From Gemmatimonadota bacterium (GTDB lineage Bacteria; Gemmatimonadota; Gemmatimonadetes; Gemmatimonadales; Gemmatimonadaceae), in the NCBI GenBank assembly GCA_003134685.1, contig PLCA01000003.1, forward strand, positions 243,172-307,171: a stretch of DNA of 64,000 nucleotides, read 5' to 3'. The position numbers were made by a program, and so were the translations under genes. The stretch's first letter is position 1. Each line of letters begins with the position of its first letter. This document shows, piece by piece, positions 24,327 through 33,225 of this stretch. The notes beneath the pieces are model-generated. The model was not told the origin of the DNA. It searched no databases and saw nothing but the letters and a program-made list of their open reading frames with translations.

Positions 24327-25265
24327 CTACCTGCGCGTTACCAGCGCGGTTGCGACGTCTCCAACAATCGCGAGCGACTTGGCGGAAATCTTGTCCATCG
24401 TGTCCTGCGGGGTGTGGTGGGGCGGATACGTGAGGTCTATGACGTCGATCACACGGAGCCCGACGTTGAGCAGCGGAATGTGGTCGTCCGTTACGTCGCC
24501 GCCGCTCTCCTGGACGAAGACGTTCCCGTATCCGAGATCCGCGGCAGTTTGCCAGACCCGCGAAACGACTTCAGGAGCCTGTTGAAAAGAAAGCATCTCG
24601 TACGGGATGCGGAGATCCTTGTCGCCGATCATATCCCAGAGAACGCCGTAAAGCGGCTTGTAGCCGGGCGACGGGAGGTGTGTCGCGAAGTATTTCGCGC
24701 CGATCAGAACATCCACTTCAGGAGGTCCGAACTTGCCGTAGTCCTCGCCATCGGTGAAGAGCAGATCGACGCCGACATTCGGCTTCGTTTTCTTCAACAC
24801 ATCCGCCAGGGCGATGAACATGCCAACGCCGGAGGCCCCGTCATTCGCGCCCGGCACGGGCATCTTCCTTTCGGCCTCGGTTGCCGCGGACTCGGATATC
24901 GGCCGCGAATCCCAGTGCGTGAGATAGAGAACGCGCTCCGACAATTCAGGCCGGAATCGCGCCAGGATGTTGCGCAGTGGAAGCTTTTTCCCGTCGGCGG
25001 TTGTGTAGGTAAAGCTCTGGACTATCACGGTATCCGCGCGAGCGCGCATCTGCCGGATAATCCAATCTCCGGCCTGCTTCGCGGCTGGGGTCCCCGGCAC
25101 CCGCGGGCCGAAATCGACCTGCGCCTTCGCGTAGTTGTACGCAGCGGTTCCGTTGAACCCGGTCGAAGTCGCCGCCGATGTCCCTTGCGCGGCGCTTCCC
25201 CCGTTTGCGTCTCCATTGCAACCAACCACCAGGCACAACAACAAAATGACGAGCATTGATCTCAC
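24327..25265 (-). CDS. M28-family enzyme, glutaminyl-cyclase-like, lipoprotein
   Basis: A 312-residue protein with a lipoprotein leader (MLVILLLCLVVGC, Cys16). The zinc-enzyme core is complete: His117 and Asp119 in YLTHWDSRP, Asp142 in PGANDGASGVG, Glu174-Asp175 in LLFTDGEDYG, Asp211 in LWDMIGDKDL, DDHIPLLN (260-267) and His284 in YPPHHTPQDTMD. The GED pair, DDHIPLL and final HT-DTMD block resemble glutaminyl cyclases of the M28 fold more than aminopeptidases. Glutaminyl cyclases turn an N-terminal Gln into pyroglutamate. The GTG start overlaps the sprA stop (GTGA). Nine exported proteins in this window have Gln right after the predicted signal-peptidase site, which fits that reaction. An aminopeptidase remains possible. 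Confidence 0.8.
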   Translation of the reverse strand: MRSMLVILLLCLVVGCNGDANGGSAAQGTSAATSTGFNGTAAYNYAKAQVDFGPRVPGTPAAKQAGDWIIRQMRARADTVIVQSFTYTTADGKKLPLRNILARFRPELSERVLYLTHWDSRPISESAATEAERKMPVPGANDGASGVGMFIALADVLKKTKPNVGVDLLFTDGEDYGKFGPPEVDVLIGAKYFATHLPSPGYKPLYGVLWDMIGDKDLRIPYEMLSFQQAPEVVSRVWQTAADLGYGNVFVQESGGDVTDDHIPLLNVGLRVIDVIDLTYPPHHTPQDTMDKISAKSLAIVGDVATALVTRR

Positions 25266-28200
25266 TTGAATTCCCCGGCGTAAAACTGCAGGTGCATCAC
25301 CGCACTGAGCACCGTCTGTGTGAACTGGCGGTTAAGGTTACGGTCGAAGCTCTCGACGCGCGAGATCACGAAGCTCGATGAAATGTTTTCGGCGACATCA
25401 GTATCCGCGCTCATGCTGAAAGCGCGCCGTCCGTTGTCCGATAGCCGGCTCTCCCCCGTGACCGCGAGCGGATTGATGACGAAATTCTGCCCCTGGCTCT
25501 TTTGGTAGCTCACGCGCGTCCGCAGATCGCTCCGCGCGTTCCAATCGGCGGGGAGCCCCCACGGCTTTGAGACATCGATACTGAAGTCGGAGTTGTCGCC
25601 GTTGCTGCTCAACCCCGGCTTTGCATCCAGCCGCTTGGAAAATGAATACCCCACAGTGCTCGCCAGGGGTCGGGCTCCGGCGAATACGATCGAGCCGCTC
25701 AGAGGAAATGTCCGAACGCTCAGCTGGCCTCTGTCGTCGATCACCTCGTCAAGCAACGGCTGGGTGCCGTTGAATTGTCGCGTCTCCATGACACGCGCGT
25801 TTGCTCCCAGGCTGGAGATGACGGACTGGAGCCCAATCGGCCTTCCGGTCCAGCGAAGCGAAACATCCGGAAACGCGATCTGCGTTCCGTCGACGATGTC
25901 CTGCCCCTGGTCGATCCTGCGCGTCCAGTTTCTGGTGTTGATGCGCTGGTATCTGCTGGCGAGGCTCGCGCCGAATGGAAGGTTCAGCGATTGATTGACG
26001 GAGATCTGGGTTACCAATCCGACACTCGTCGCCAGCTGGCCGCCGAGCTCCCGGAAAGTGTTTATGCCGCCGAGTCCAAACTGATAGGCGAGAGGCGCCG
26101 CCGCCCCGCTCCCATCGTAAACGGAGAGAACGCTTCGATTAAAGTTGATGTCCACCGGCTGGAGGCCGCCTAGGAATCCACGAAGGAAGCTGTTGCTGTC
26201 GGTGTGAAGCTTGACTGCGCGCGGGAGATCCAGCGTCAGGCCGGCGGATGTCGTCTGCGAGTTGCCGAGGCGCCGGGGAATTCGGAACGCGCCGGTCGTG
26301 TCTCCCTGTTGGGCAAAGCTAAGGGTGTTCGGGTCCCGCAGCATGTTGTACGAAGTGCCAAAGTCCAGCCTCGGCCGAAACCACGCCGTGATGGGAGGAG
26401 AGATGTTTATTCCGGCCTGCATCGCGCGCTCGCGCTCGAGCCCGGTGTCGGTGCCAAGCACTCGATCGCGATCGCTGGCGGCGATGAGTCCGAGGGGAGA
26501 GTCCGTTCCGTATCCGCGCAGGTCGCGCACCGAGGTGATGTCCCAGCGAACCGACGCCGCCTTGAAGGGACGGAACACGAGGCTGCTGCCATTGCTCCAG
26601 GTGCGGGTTCTTCCCTTGACGGGGTGCGCGGTGTCGTCGAGCGCGAACGCCGGCTTGAGGAAGGAGACGCGATCATCGTTTCCATTGGTGTAGGTGCTGG
26701 TGAGATGCAGCTCGGTCGGCGACCATCGCGCGATGTCGGGAAGCAGCGCGCGCAACAGGTTGAAATCGACTCCCACCACCAGGCTCTTCGCCTTTCCGTC
26801 CTCGTATTCGCTGCGCGAAACGCCTGTCGTGTACGATGAGTTGAGCGCCAGGTTGTTGAGAATGGGCGACCACGCCGAGCCAGTCGATTGCTTCGTACGC
26901 CGCACGCTCAGGGTCACCGATGTCGCCGCCGAGCGAGGCGTGCGCAGTCCGTCTATCGCGTCGGCCTCGATGTCGGACTGCGTGACAAACAACGGGTCGA
27001 CTGAGGCCGATGTGTAGTTGAACGTGAAAGGGATGGACAAGCCGAGGGATGCCGGCAGCAGTTTCTCCAGGTGGAACGCGGAGCTGAAGTCCAGGCTGTT
27101 GTCGGTGAGGTAGCTCGGCTGTTCGGCCAACTGCCGGAAATTCGGATCGCGCCTGCTGGCGTTGATGCGAATGTCGGCGAAGTCGCTCGCGACGATCGTC
27201 AATCCAGCCTGCCCGGCGAAACCGGTCGCGTTGACGACTCCCGCCAGCCTGATGTCATCGACCCAGACTTCCAGCGTGTCACCGGGAAGTATCGGATTTG
27301 CGCCCGGAGGAACGGGAAGCCGGAGCATTCCTACGGCTAGTTCCTGAACGGCGGCAAGGTTGGGAGGGGTCACCCCTGGATCCAGCGTGTACGCGATGTA
27401 TCCACTATCGCACGCGGCGTAGAGCGAGCTGGGCGTTGCTCCGATTGGAAGTGGTGTGTTCGCGATCAGAACAGAGTCGAGACCAGCGCAGGTGTTGCGA
27501 TGCAGTCCCTGTAGATACGCGTTCTGAATCTGCGCCCTCAACGCGAACAGTCTCGCGAAGTTCACGCTTATCTCGGGCAGCCAAGCAGCCTTAGTCGTTC
27601 CCGAATTGATCGGGGTGCGATACATGTAGAAGTTGTTGTCGTCGCGGCCGATCTTGATATAGAACTGAAGCTCTCCGTCCTGGCCCCAGCCGCTGCTCAC
27701 GCCGCGCGCCCAGACGCGGAGCTCCTTGTAGCTCATGAAGTTTTTTTCGCCTTCCGGAAAGCGGAAGTACGACTCCGCGCGGTCGAGGACGCCGAGATCG
27801 GTCGCGGAAAGCCGCAGGGATCTCTCGTTGATCTGGACGCGACCGGGCTGGAAAGCGATGGTGTTGCTCGTCGGCGCGTCGGTGATGCCAGGAGGCGATA
27901 CGTAGTCGATGGCGCCGCGCAGCCCTTTGTCTTGCGTGCCGACGACTCCGGATTGAACAGCACCGGTGGACGTCTGCGTTCCCGCAATTCCGTGCAGTGT
28001 TCTGTCGCTGACCTTGAGCCAGGGGGCGCCAGTGAGGCTCAGTCGCGCCAGCGGAATCGTTGCGAACTCGTCGTCGGCCACTCCGTCGCCGGAGATCATC
28101 GTGATGCGGAGCGCCCGGGCGCGTCGCAGCAAGGGATGACCGAGGGAGTCGTCAGGGGTGCGGAAAGGAATGCGAAAGAACTCCCAGCACACGTCGTCGT

Positions 28201-31200
28201 GTGGAAGTCTCGGCTGGGCAGCGAGCAGAGGCGGCTGGTTGCATACACCATCGCGCGTGACTTTCGAAGCGTCGGCAAGATTTACGACGTAGCGCTGCCA
28301 TTGCTCCTGATCGCGCTCGGCGGTGGTCAGGTTGAGAACGTTATCGGCGTCGATGTCCTCTTCGTCGAGGCGATTGTTGTGCACGGTGCAGTTCGTCTGC
28401 GAGTCGCCGAGAATCTGGCGAAGCCCGTATCCACCGCGGCACGTGGGGGCGAACCGCAGCGTCACGAAGGTCGGCGCCACGCCCGGTATCGTATCGTACT
28501 CGACGATCAACGTGTCCATGACATCGCCGGGAAGCCCGTTGTCGTTGCTCGCGACGTTGAAGGCGCGCGAAAACGGATCGCGCTCGCTGTTGAGCGTGTC
28601 GAGCCCCTGAATTCGCTTGCCGCGATAAGTCGTGTCCAGCGAGCCGGCCCCCGCGCCGGGCCGAATAATAAGCGTGTCGGGACCGAACGAAACCGAGTTC
28701 TCGGAGACGTCTCCGAAATCGAAGACGAGCGTTGGGTTCTTCGACCGCGTGCTGCCCACCGGAATCTGGGCCCAGAACTCCAGGTTCTCCGCGCGCGAAA
28801 TGTCGGCGCCGCTCGGGTTGAGGACGGTGCGGACGGAGCGCCACCGGCGCCCGGTGGGCGCGTTCGGGACCGCCCAGCGAAACGTTTTCGTGAGGTTGTT
28901 CACCTGTCCGCCGATGGAGAGCGGATAGAGCGTTAGCCAGAGCAGCGGCTCCGGGCCGGTGATGCCGGTGCCGCTCTGTGCGACCTCTTTATCGATCTGA
29001 TCGATGCGGTACTGAATCCCGCGGCCGTCCGCATCAGCACCATTGCTCTGCCACGCCAGCGTGGTGGCGCGCGTGAGATCGAAGACTGTCGGGCCGAAAC
29101 GCGCTGGAATTGTCGTCCCCAGAGCTGGTTGGCTGCTGAAATACCATTGCGGGTCGGCGAGCGAGATCTGGAGACCGCCTTCGCCTTCGAACGATTCAAG
29201 ATACGCCTGCTGCGACGCATTGGTCTCGGGGCGGCTCGCTGCGATCTCGGCGGAGAAGGCAATGCGCGAAGGAACAGTCGTCGGTCCGAAGGGCAATTTG
29301 GACACGAGCTGGGTCAACGGATCCGCATCGAAGTTGAAGAGCGCGCTCACACCGGCGACGAGCGAAGCGGCTGGCTCGAAGCCGAGTGGCGGGCGCGTGA
29401 AATTCGTGTGCTGGCTCTGGGAGATCGCGGTGAAGTTGATCTGGCCATTCGTCAGTGGGAACTCGGCGGTCGCGCCGAATATCGAGGTAGGAGTCTCCTC
29501 AAAGACGGGATTCTCCTCGTACTGTACAGTGACCTGACGGGGCCGCGGAAAAAGCGTGTCGGGCCGATTGAATGAGACTCGGCCGAGATCGTAGTCCACG
29601 GAGTAGTCGGTGCCGCGCGTGAGTGGAATGCCATCGACGAGCAGGCGCTCCGAATTCGGCCTGATCTGCACGGTTCCAAGCATCAACGCGCCGCCATCCC
29701 CTCCCCCCTCCGACTGCGCGCGCATCCGAATGTGATACGTTGCCACGGGCCGCTGTGACGAGCGCGCGTACTCGGGCGGTGTGGTGTAGATGGTGTCGTT
29801 GGTTGGATTGCCGCCAACCGCCAGGCCACTCGACGCGAAAGGTTTGGCCGACGGGAAGATGAGGAACTGATCACGGATCGTGTGCGCGCCCGGCGAGCCG
29901 AGACTCAGCTCGAAATTCGGATCGCTCGGGCGCGGCCAAATTCTATTCTCGAGATCGAAGCTCGAGCTGTTGGTCGACTGCGCGAGGCCGAACAGTTTGA
30001 GGTAGGTATCGGAGTTACCAGCGACGGGCTTCTCCTGATCCTCGCCACTTCCGGTGACGATCTTGATCGTCACGCTCTGCCGACGCAGATCTGGACCGCC
30101 AAGGCGGTAGATGCTTCGGATCTCGCGATCGAACGCAGGATCGCCCGGCTGCACGTTCGGATCCCAGATGAGATTCGCGAATTGGTCTCGCCCAGGGTTG
30201 AACGTGAGGTCGGGCGTGCCGCCCGTCGTTGTGTAAGTGGTGTCCCGACCATTGATGCGAACACGGTACGCGACGACGAGCCGTTCGTTGTTGAGAGCGA
30301 GCGGACGCACGAGCGCGATCCAGAGGAGAGACGGATCGGCGTAGTAGTCCACGCCTTCGCGCAGGTATTCGTACACCTGTCCGCGCCGTGACCGCGCGTC
30401 GCCGATCAGGCGAAACTGCGGCCCGGCGGGATTTGGCGGCTGCCCGCCGATCAACAGACGGTAGAGAAAAATCTTGGTCGGCCTCAGCGTATCCGGAATG
30501 GAGGCCGAGAGCATCGCCATTTTTTTTGTATCGAGAATATCGACGTTCGGGTAGGCGCCGCCGAACACCCGCGGATCGAGCGTAAAGAAGAAGCGGCGCG
30601 GCTCGAACTGGTAGTCCTCGATCTTTCGGTCGATTGCCTGGAGCGTCCGGTCGCCGATGGTGAACACGCGGTCGCGGACGATATTCCCCTTCTGCTGCGC
30701 GAAAATCGTCTTCAGCCGCATCGAGCCGATCTTGGTAACCGCCTGGATTCCGTAGTTGCCGCTCGCGATTCCCGCCGTGATGTAGCGGGAGGCAGGCGGC
30801 TGGAATGTCACGTTGCCGATTTCGAGTTTCTGCACAAACTCATTGGGCTTTCCCTCGTAGTAGATCGAGATGTTGTTCGAAGCGTCGAACTCGCGTTGGG
30901 TGTCGTAATCGAGATTGACGTGCACCCTGTCGGCGACGATGCCGCCGGATTTGGCGGCGAACTGAAAATCCACCAGCGGCTCGTAGGCGCTACGACAGTT
31001 CGCCACCGGATCGAAGAGGAAAGTCGACGAGCAGAGAGCGCTCTCATTTTTTTCGCCGCGGAGCTCGAGGCGTCCGTCGATCTGAAGTCCGAGATCGGCG
31101 TATTCTCCGAGGATCGGCACGCGCTTCGGAATTGCGGTGGGCTTCGGCTTTGGCGGCAGGTCGCCCGGATACGCCGGCGCGGGCCCCGAGGTGGCGAAGT

Positions 31201-31618
31201 TGCTGGTCGCGACCTGACCCCACACCGCCTGGAGAATCGTGCGCATGTTCTGCTGGAACGCCGTCGCACGCGCGGCTTCGATCTGCGCCTGGGCCTGACG
31301 GAACGACTCTCGGTCGCCGCGAGAGAGAACGGACGGAAGAACCAGCGGGAGTGTGTCCCGTCCGAGACGGAGCCGGAGAGCGGGGGTTCCCGGCGTGCCG
31401 GTCGGCGGAGTGACCGGAGGTGCTGGAGTGATCTTCCGCGTCGTGTCGAGCGGATCTTGCGCGCGCGCGGTTCCGGCGGCTGCGCAAAGCAGCGCAAGCG
31501 CGATGAACGCGAGCGCGGCGCGGCGAGTTCCACGCTCGATCGAACGCGCGGAACTCGTTGTCTGCGTGTCGCTTACCCATGGGCGCAGGGTATATTTCAC
31601 TCCGTGAAGATACTGCAC
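25262..31618 (-). CDS. sprA: SprA, giant type IX secretion/gliding outer-membrane protein
   Basis: 2118 residues from GTG 31618 (GTG 31600 is equally possible; neither has a good ribosome binding site). A signal peptide ends ARA, followed by Gln54. SprA features are visible: VHVNLDYDTQREFDASNNIS, IYYEGKPNEFVQKLEIGNVT and YGIQAVTKIGSMRLKTIFAQ in the N-terminal third; AYLESFEGEGG in the middle; LEVWVDDIRLAG near residue 1390; and a C-terminal half rich in barrel strands ending MHLQFYAGEFK. In Bacteroidota SprA is the 36-stranded translocon of the type IX secretion system. The length is close to family members (about 2100-2500). No other type IX genes lie in this window. Confidence 0.9.
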   Translation of the reverse strand: MQYLHGVKYTLRPWVSDTQTTSSARSIERGTRRAALAFIALALLCAAAGTARAQDPLDTTRKITPAPPVTPPTGTPGTPALRLRLGRDTLPLVLPSVLSRGDRESFRQAQAQIEAARATAFQQNMRTILQAVWGQVATSNFATSGPAPAYPGDLPPKPKPTAIPKRVPILGEYADLGLQIDGRLELRGEKNESALCSSTFLFDPVANCRSAYEPLVDFQFAAKSGGIVADRVHVNLDYDTQREFDASNNISIYYEGKPNEFVQKLEIGNVTFQPPASRYITAGIASGNYGIQAVTKIGSMRLKTIFAQQKGNIVRDRVFTIGDRTLQAIDRKIEDYQFEPRRFFFTLDPRVFGGAYPNVDILDTKKMAMLSASIPDTLRPTKIFLYRLLIGGQPPNPAGPQFRLIGDARSRRGQVYEYLREGVDYYADPSLLWIALVRPLALNNERLVVAYRVRINGRDTTYTTTGGTPDLTFNPGRDQFANLIWDPNVQPGDPAFDREIRSIYRLGGPDLRRQSVTIKIVTGSGEDQEKPVAGNSDTYLKLFGLAQSTNSSSFDLENRIWPRPSDPNFELSLGSPGAHTIRDQFLIFPSAKPFASSGLAVGGNPTNDTIYTTPPEYARSSQRPVATYHIRMRAQSEGGGDGGALMLGTVQIRPNSERLLVDGIPLTRGTDYSVDYDLGRVSFNRPDTLFPRPRQVTVQYEENPVFEETPTSIFGATAEFPLTNGQINFTAISQSQHTNFTRPPLGFEPAASLVAGVSALFNFDADPLTQLVSKLPFGPTTVPSRIAFSAEIAASRPETNASQQAYLESFEGEGGLQISLADPQWYFSSQPALGTTIPARFGPTVFDLTRATTLAWQSNGADADGRGIQYRIDQIDKEVAQSGTGITGPEPLLWLTLYPLSIGGQVNNLTKTFRWAVPNAPTGRRWRSVRTVLNPSGADISRAENLEFWAQIPVGSTRSKNPTLVFDFGDVSENSVSFGPDTLIIRPGAGAGSLDTTYRGKRIQGLDTLNSERDPFSRAFNVASNDNGLPGDVMDTLIVEYDTIPGVAPTFVTLRFAPTCRGGYGLRQILGDSQTNCTVHNNRLDEEDIDADNVLNLTTAERDQEQWQRYVVNLADASKVTRDGVCNQPPLLAAQPRLPHDDVCWEFFRIPFRTPDDSLGHPLLRRARALRITMISGDGVADDEFATIPLARLSLTGAPWLKVSDRTLHGIAGTQTSTGAVQSGVVGTQDKGLRGAIDYVSPPGITDAPTSNTIAFQPGRVQINERSLRLSATDLGVLDRAESYFRFPEGEKNFMSYKELRVWARGVSSGWGQDGELQFYIKIGRDDNNFYMYRTPINSGTTKAAWLPEISVNFARLFALRAQIQNAYLQGLHRNTCAGLDSVLIANTPLPIGATPSSLYAACDSGYIAYTLDPGVTPPNLAAVQELAVGMLRLPVPPGANPILPGDTLEVWVDDIRLAGVVNATGFAGQAGLTIVASDFADIRINASRRDPNFRQLAEQPSYLTDNSLDFSSAFHLEKLLPASLGLSIPFTFNYTSASVDPLFVTQSDIEADAIDGLRTPRSAATSVTLSVRRTKQSTGSAWSPILNNLALNSSYTTGVSRSEYEDGKAKSLVVGVDFNLLRALLPDIARWSPTELHLTSTYTNGNDDRVSFLKPAFALDDTAHPVKGRTRTWSNGSSLVFRPFKAASVRWDITSVRDLRGYGTDSPLGLIAASDRDRVLGTDTGLERERAMQAGINISPPITAWFRPRLDFGTSYNMLRDPNTLSFAQQGDTTGAFRIPRRLGNSQTTSAGLTLDLPRAVKLHTDSNSFLRGFLGGLQPVDINFNRSVLSVYDGSGAAAPLAYQFGLGGINTFRELGGQLATSVGLVTQISVNQSLNLPFGASLASRYQRINTRNWTRRIDQGQDIVDGTQIAFPDVSLRWTGRPIGLQSVISSLGANARVMETRQFNGTQPLLDEVIDDRGQLSVRTFPLSGSIVFAGARPLASTVGYSFSKRLDAKPGLSSNGDNSDFSIDVSKPWGLPADWNARSDLRTRVSYQKSQGQNFVINPLAVTGESRLSDNGRRAFSMSADTDVAENISSSFVISRVESFDRNLNRQFTQTVLSAVMHLQFYAGEFK

Positions 31619-33220
31619 CGCTACGTTCTAAAGGAACACGTAGGTCCGCTGACTTTCGCCATGACAGCGCTGACTTCGATCCTGCTGTTGCAGTACATCG
31701 GAAAGCATTTCGGGGAGCTGGTCGGCAAAGGGCTGCCGACGGTCGTGATCGCGGAGTTCTTCGGGCTGTCCGTGCCGCTCACGGTAGCGCTGACGCTCCC
31801 GATGGCTGTTCTCGTCGCGACTCTGTATGCGTTCAGCCGCCTGGCGGCCGAAAACGAGATAACCGCACTCAAGGCCAGCGGGGTGAGCCTGGTGAGCGTG
31901 CTCAAGCCGGTACTGTGGGCGGCGCTCGGCGTGACAGTCGTGATGATCGGGTTCAACGATCAGGTCCTCCCCAGGTCCAATCACCGGCTGGCAGTCCTGC
32001 AGCGTGACATCGCGCAGAAGAAGCCGACGTTCGGACTGCGCGAGCAGGTGATCAATGAGGTCAGTCCCGGAAAGCTCTACCTTCGCGCGGGACATTTGGA
32101 CGAGGCGTCGAACATGATGCGCGAGGTGACGATCTACGACATGGCGGATCCGACGCGCCGCCGCACGATCTTCGCGGACAGCGGCAACATGAGGATGAGC
32201 AAGGGGTTGACCGACCTCGAGCTTACGCTCTACAACGGCAACATGCAGGATGTTCCCACCGCGAATCCGGACGAGCTGCAGCGGCTCTACTTCAACGTCG
32301 ATCAGATTAGAGTTCGCGGCGTGGGAAACCAGTTTCAGAAGACCACCGCCGACGCCTACAAGAGCGATCGCGAGATGACCGTGTGCGAGATGCAGCAGGC
32401 GCAGGACAAGGCGCGCCGCGATCACGAAGAGGTCCGCAAGCTCTTCGAGACAGGGCTGGCCGCACTCAAGAAATCGAAGGCGAAGCTGAGCAAAGACGTG
32501 CTCAACGCGAACACCGGCGTTCCCTGGGACATCGGGCTTGGCAGGTTGTACTGCAACGGCATGGCGCTGCTCGCCCCAAAGCAGGCAAAGGCGCAGGGGG
32601 TATCGACGACGCCGAGAGTGATAGTCAAGCAGAGCGCGTCATCGACCTCGCAGAGCACATCGTCAACGGCGGCGAGTTCCCCTGTAGCGGCGGGCAGATT
32701 GAGACCAGGATCGCTGACCCGCGATGTGAACAAGAGCGCCACTCAGGGACAGACGGCCAGCTCGTCCGATCTCGTCCAGATCGATGGGTTGAGGATTCGG
32801 CTTCAGGACGACGCGCAGCTCATGAATTCGTACGGGGTCGAGATCCACAAGAAATTCGCGCTCGCCGTTGCCTGCTTCGTGTTCGTCCTGCTCGGCGCAC
32901 CGATCGCGCTGAGATTCCCGCGCGGCGGCGTGGGTCTCACGATTGGGGTCAGCCTGTTCGTGTTCGCGCTTTACTACGTGTGCTTGATCGCCGGCGAGTC
33001 GATCGCCAAGCGCGGATTGATGCCGGCAGTGGTGTCGATGTGGATGGCAAATGTCATCTTTGCCCTCATAGCCCTCTGGATGCTGACCAAGATGGGGCAT
33101 GAAGGCTCGACCGCGCGCGGCGGCGACATGAAGGACATGATCGGAGCGATCAAGGGATCGATCCGCTCGAAGATCGGGTGGAAGGATCGCAGGGTTCGGC
33201 GCGACAGAGTCGCAGCTTGA
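31604..33220 (+). CDS. lptF: LptF-like lipopolysaccharide export permease with large insertion
   Basis: 538 residues from GTG 31604, chosen because the sequence opens with VKILHRYVLKEHVGPLTFAM, the normal LptF/LptG N-terminus. Three helices follow, with FSRLAAENEITALKASGVSL, the conserved coupling region. The periplasmic beta-jellyroll is at about 110-240. An insertion of about 170 residues follows: a charged coiled-coil-like segment (QDKARRDHEEVRKLFETGLA) and a Ser/Thr-rich linker (SSTSQSTSSTAASS). Three C-terminal helices end the protein (FALAVACFVFVLLGAPIALR). LptF is normally about 360 residues. With LptG it lifts LPS from the inner membrane using LptB, which is not encoded here. Confidence 0.9.
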   Translation: MKILHRYVLKEHVGPLTFAMTALTSILLLQYIGKHFGELVGKGLPTVVIAEFFGLSVPLTVALTLPMAVLVATLYAFSRLAAENEITALKASGVSLVSVLKPVLWAALGVTVVMIGFNDQVLPRSNHRLAVLQRDIAQKKPTFGLREQVINEVSPGKLYLRAGHLDEASNMMREVTIYDMADPTRRRTIFADSGNMRMSKGLTDLELTLYNGNMQDVPTANPDELQRLYFNVDQIRVRGVGNQFQKTTADAYKSDREMTVCEMQQAQDKARRDHEEVRKLFETGLAALKKSKAKLSKDVLNANTGVPWDIGLGRLYCNGMALLAPKQAKAQGVSTTPRVIVKQSASSTSQSTSSTAASSPVAAGRLRPGSLTRDVNKSATQGQTASSSDLVQIDGLRIRLQDDAQLMNSYGVEIHKKFALAVACFVFVLLGAPIALRFPRGGVGLTIGVSLFVFALYYVCLIAGESIAKRGLMPAVVSMWMANVIFALIALWMLTKMGHEGSTARGGDMKDMIGAIKGSIRSKIGWKDRRVRRDRVAA

Positions 33221-33225
33221 AGAGA

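Noticed and set aside
30896..31603. N-terminal extension of the LptF frame upstream of GTG 31604
   Set aside because: It lies antisense to the sprA signal-peptide region, has no similarity to LptF, and the family's normal N-terminus begins at the GTG.
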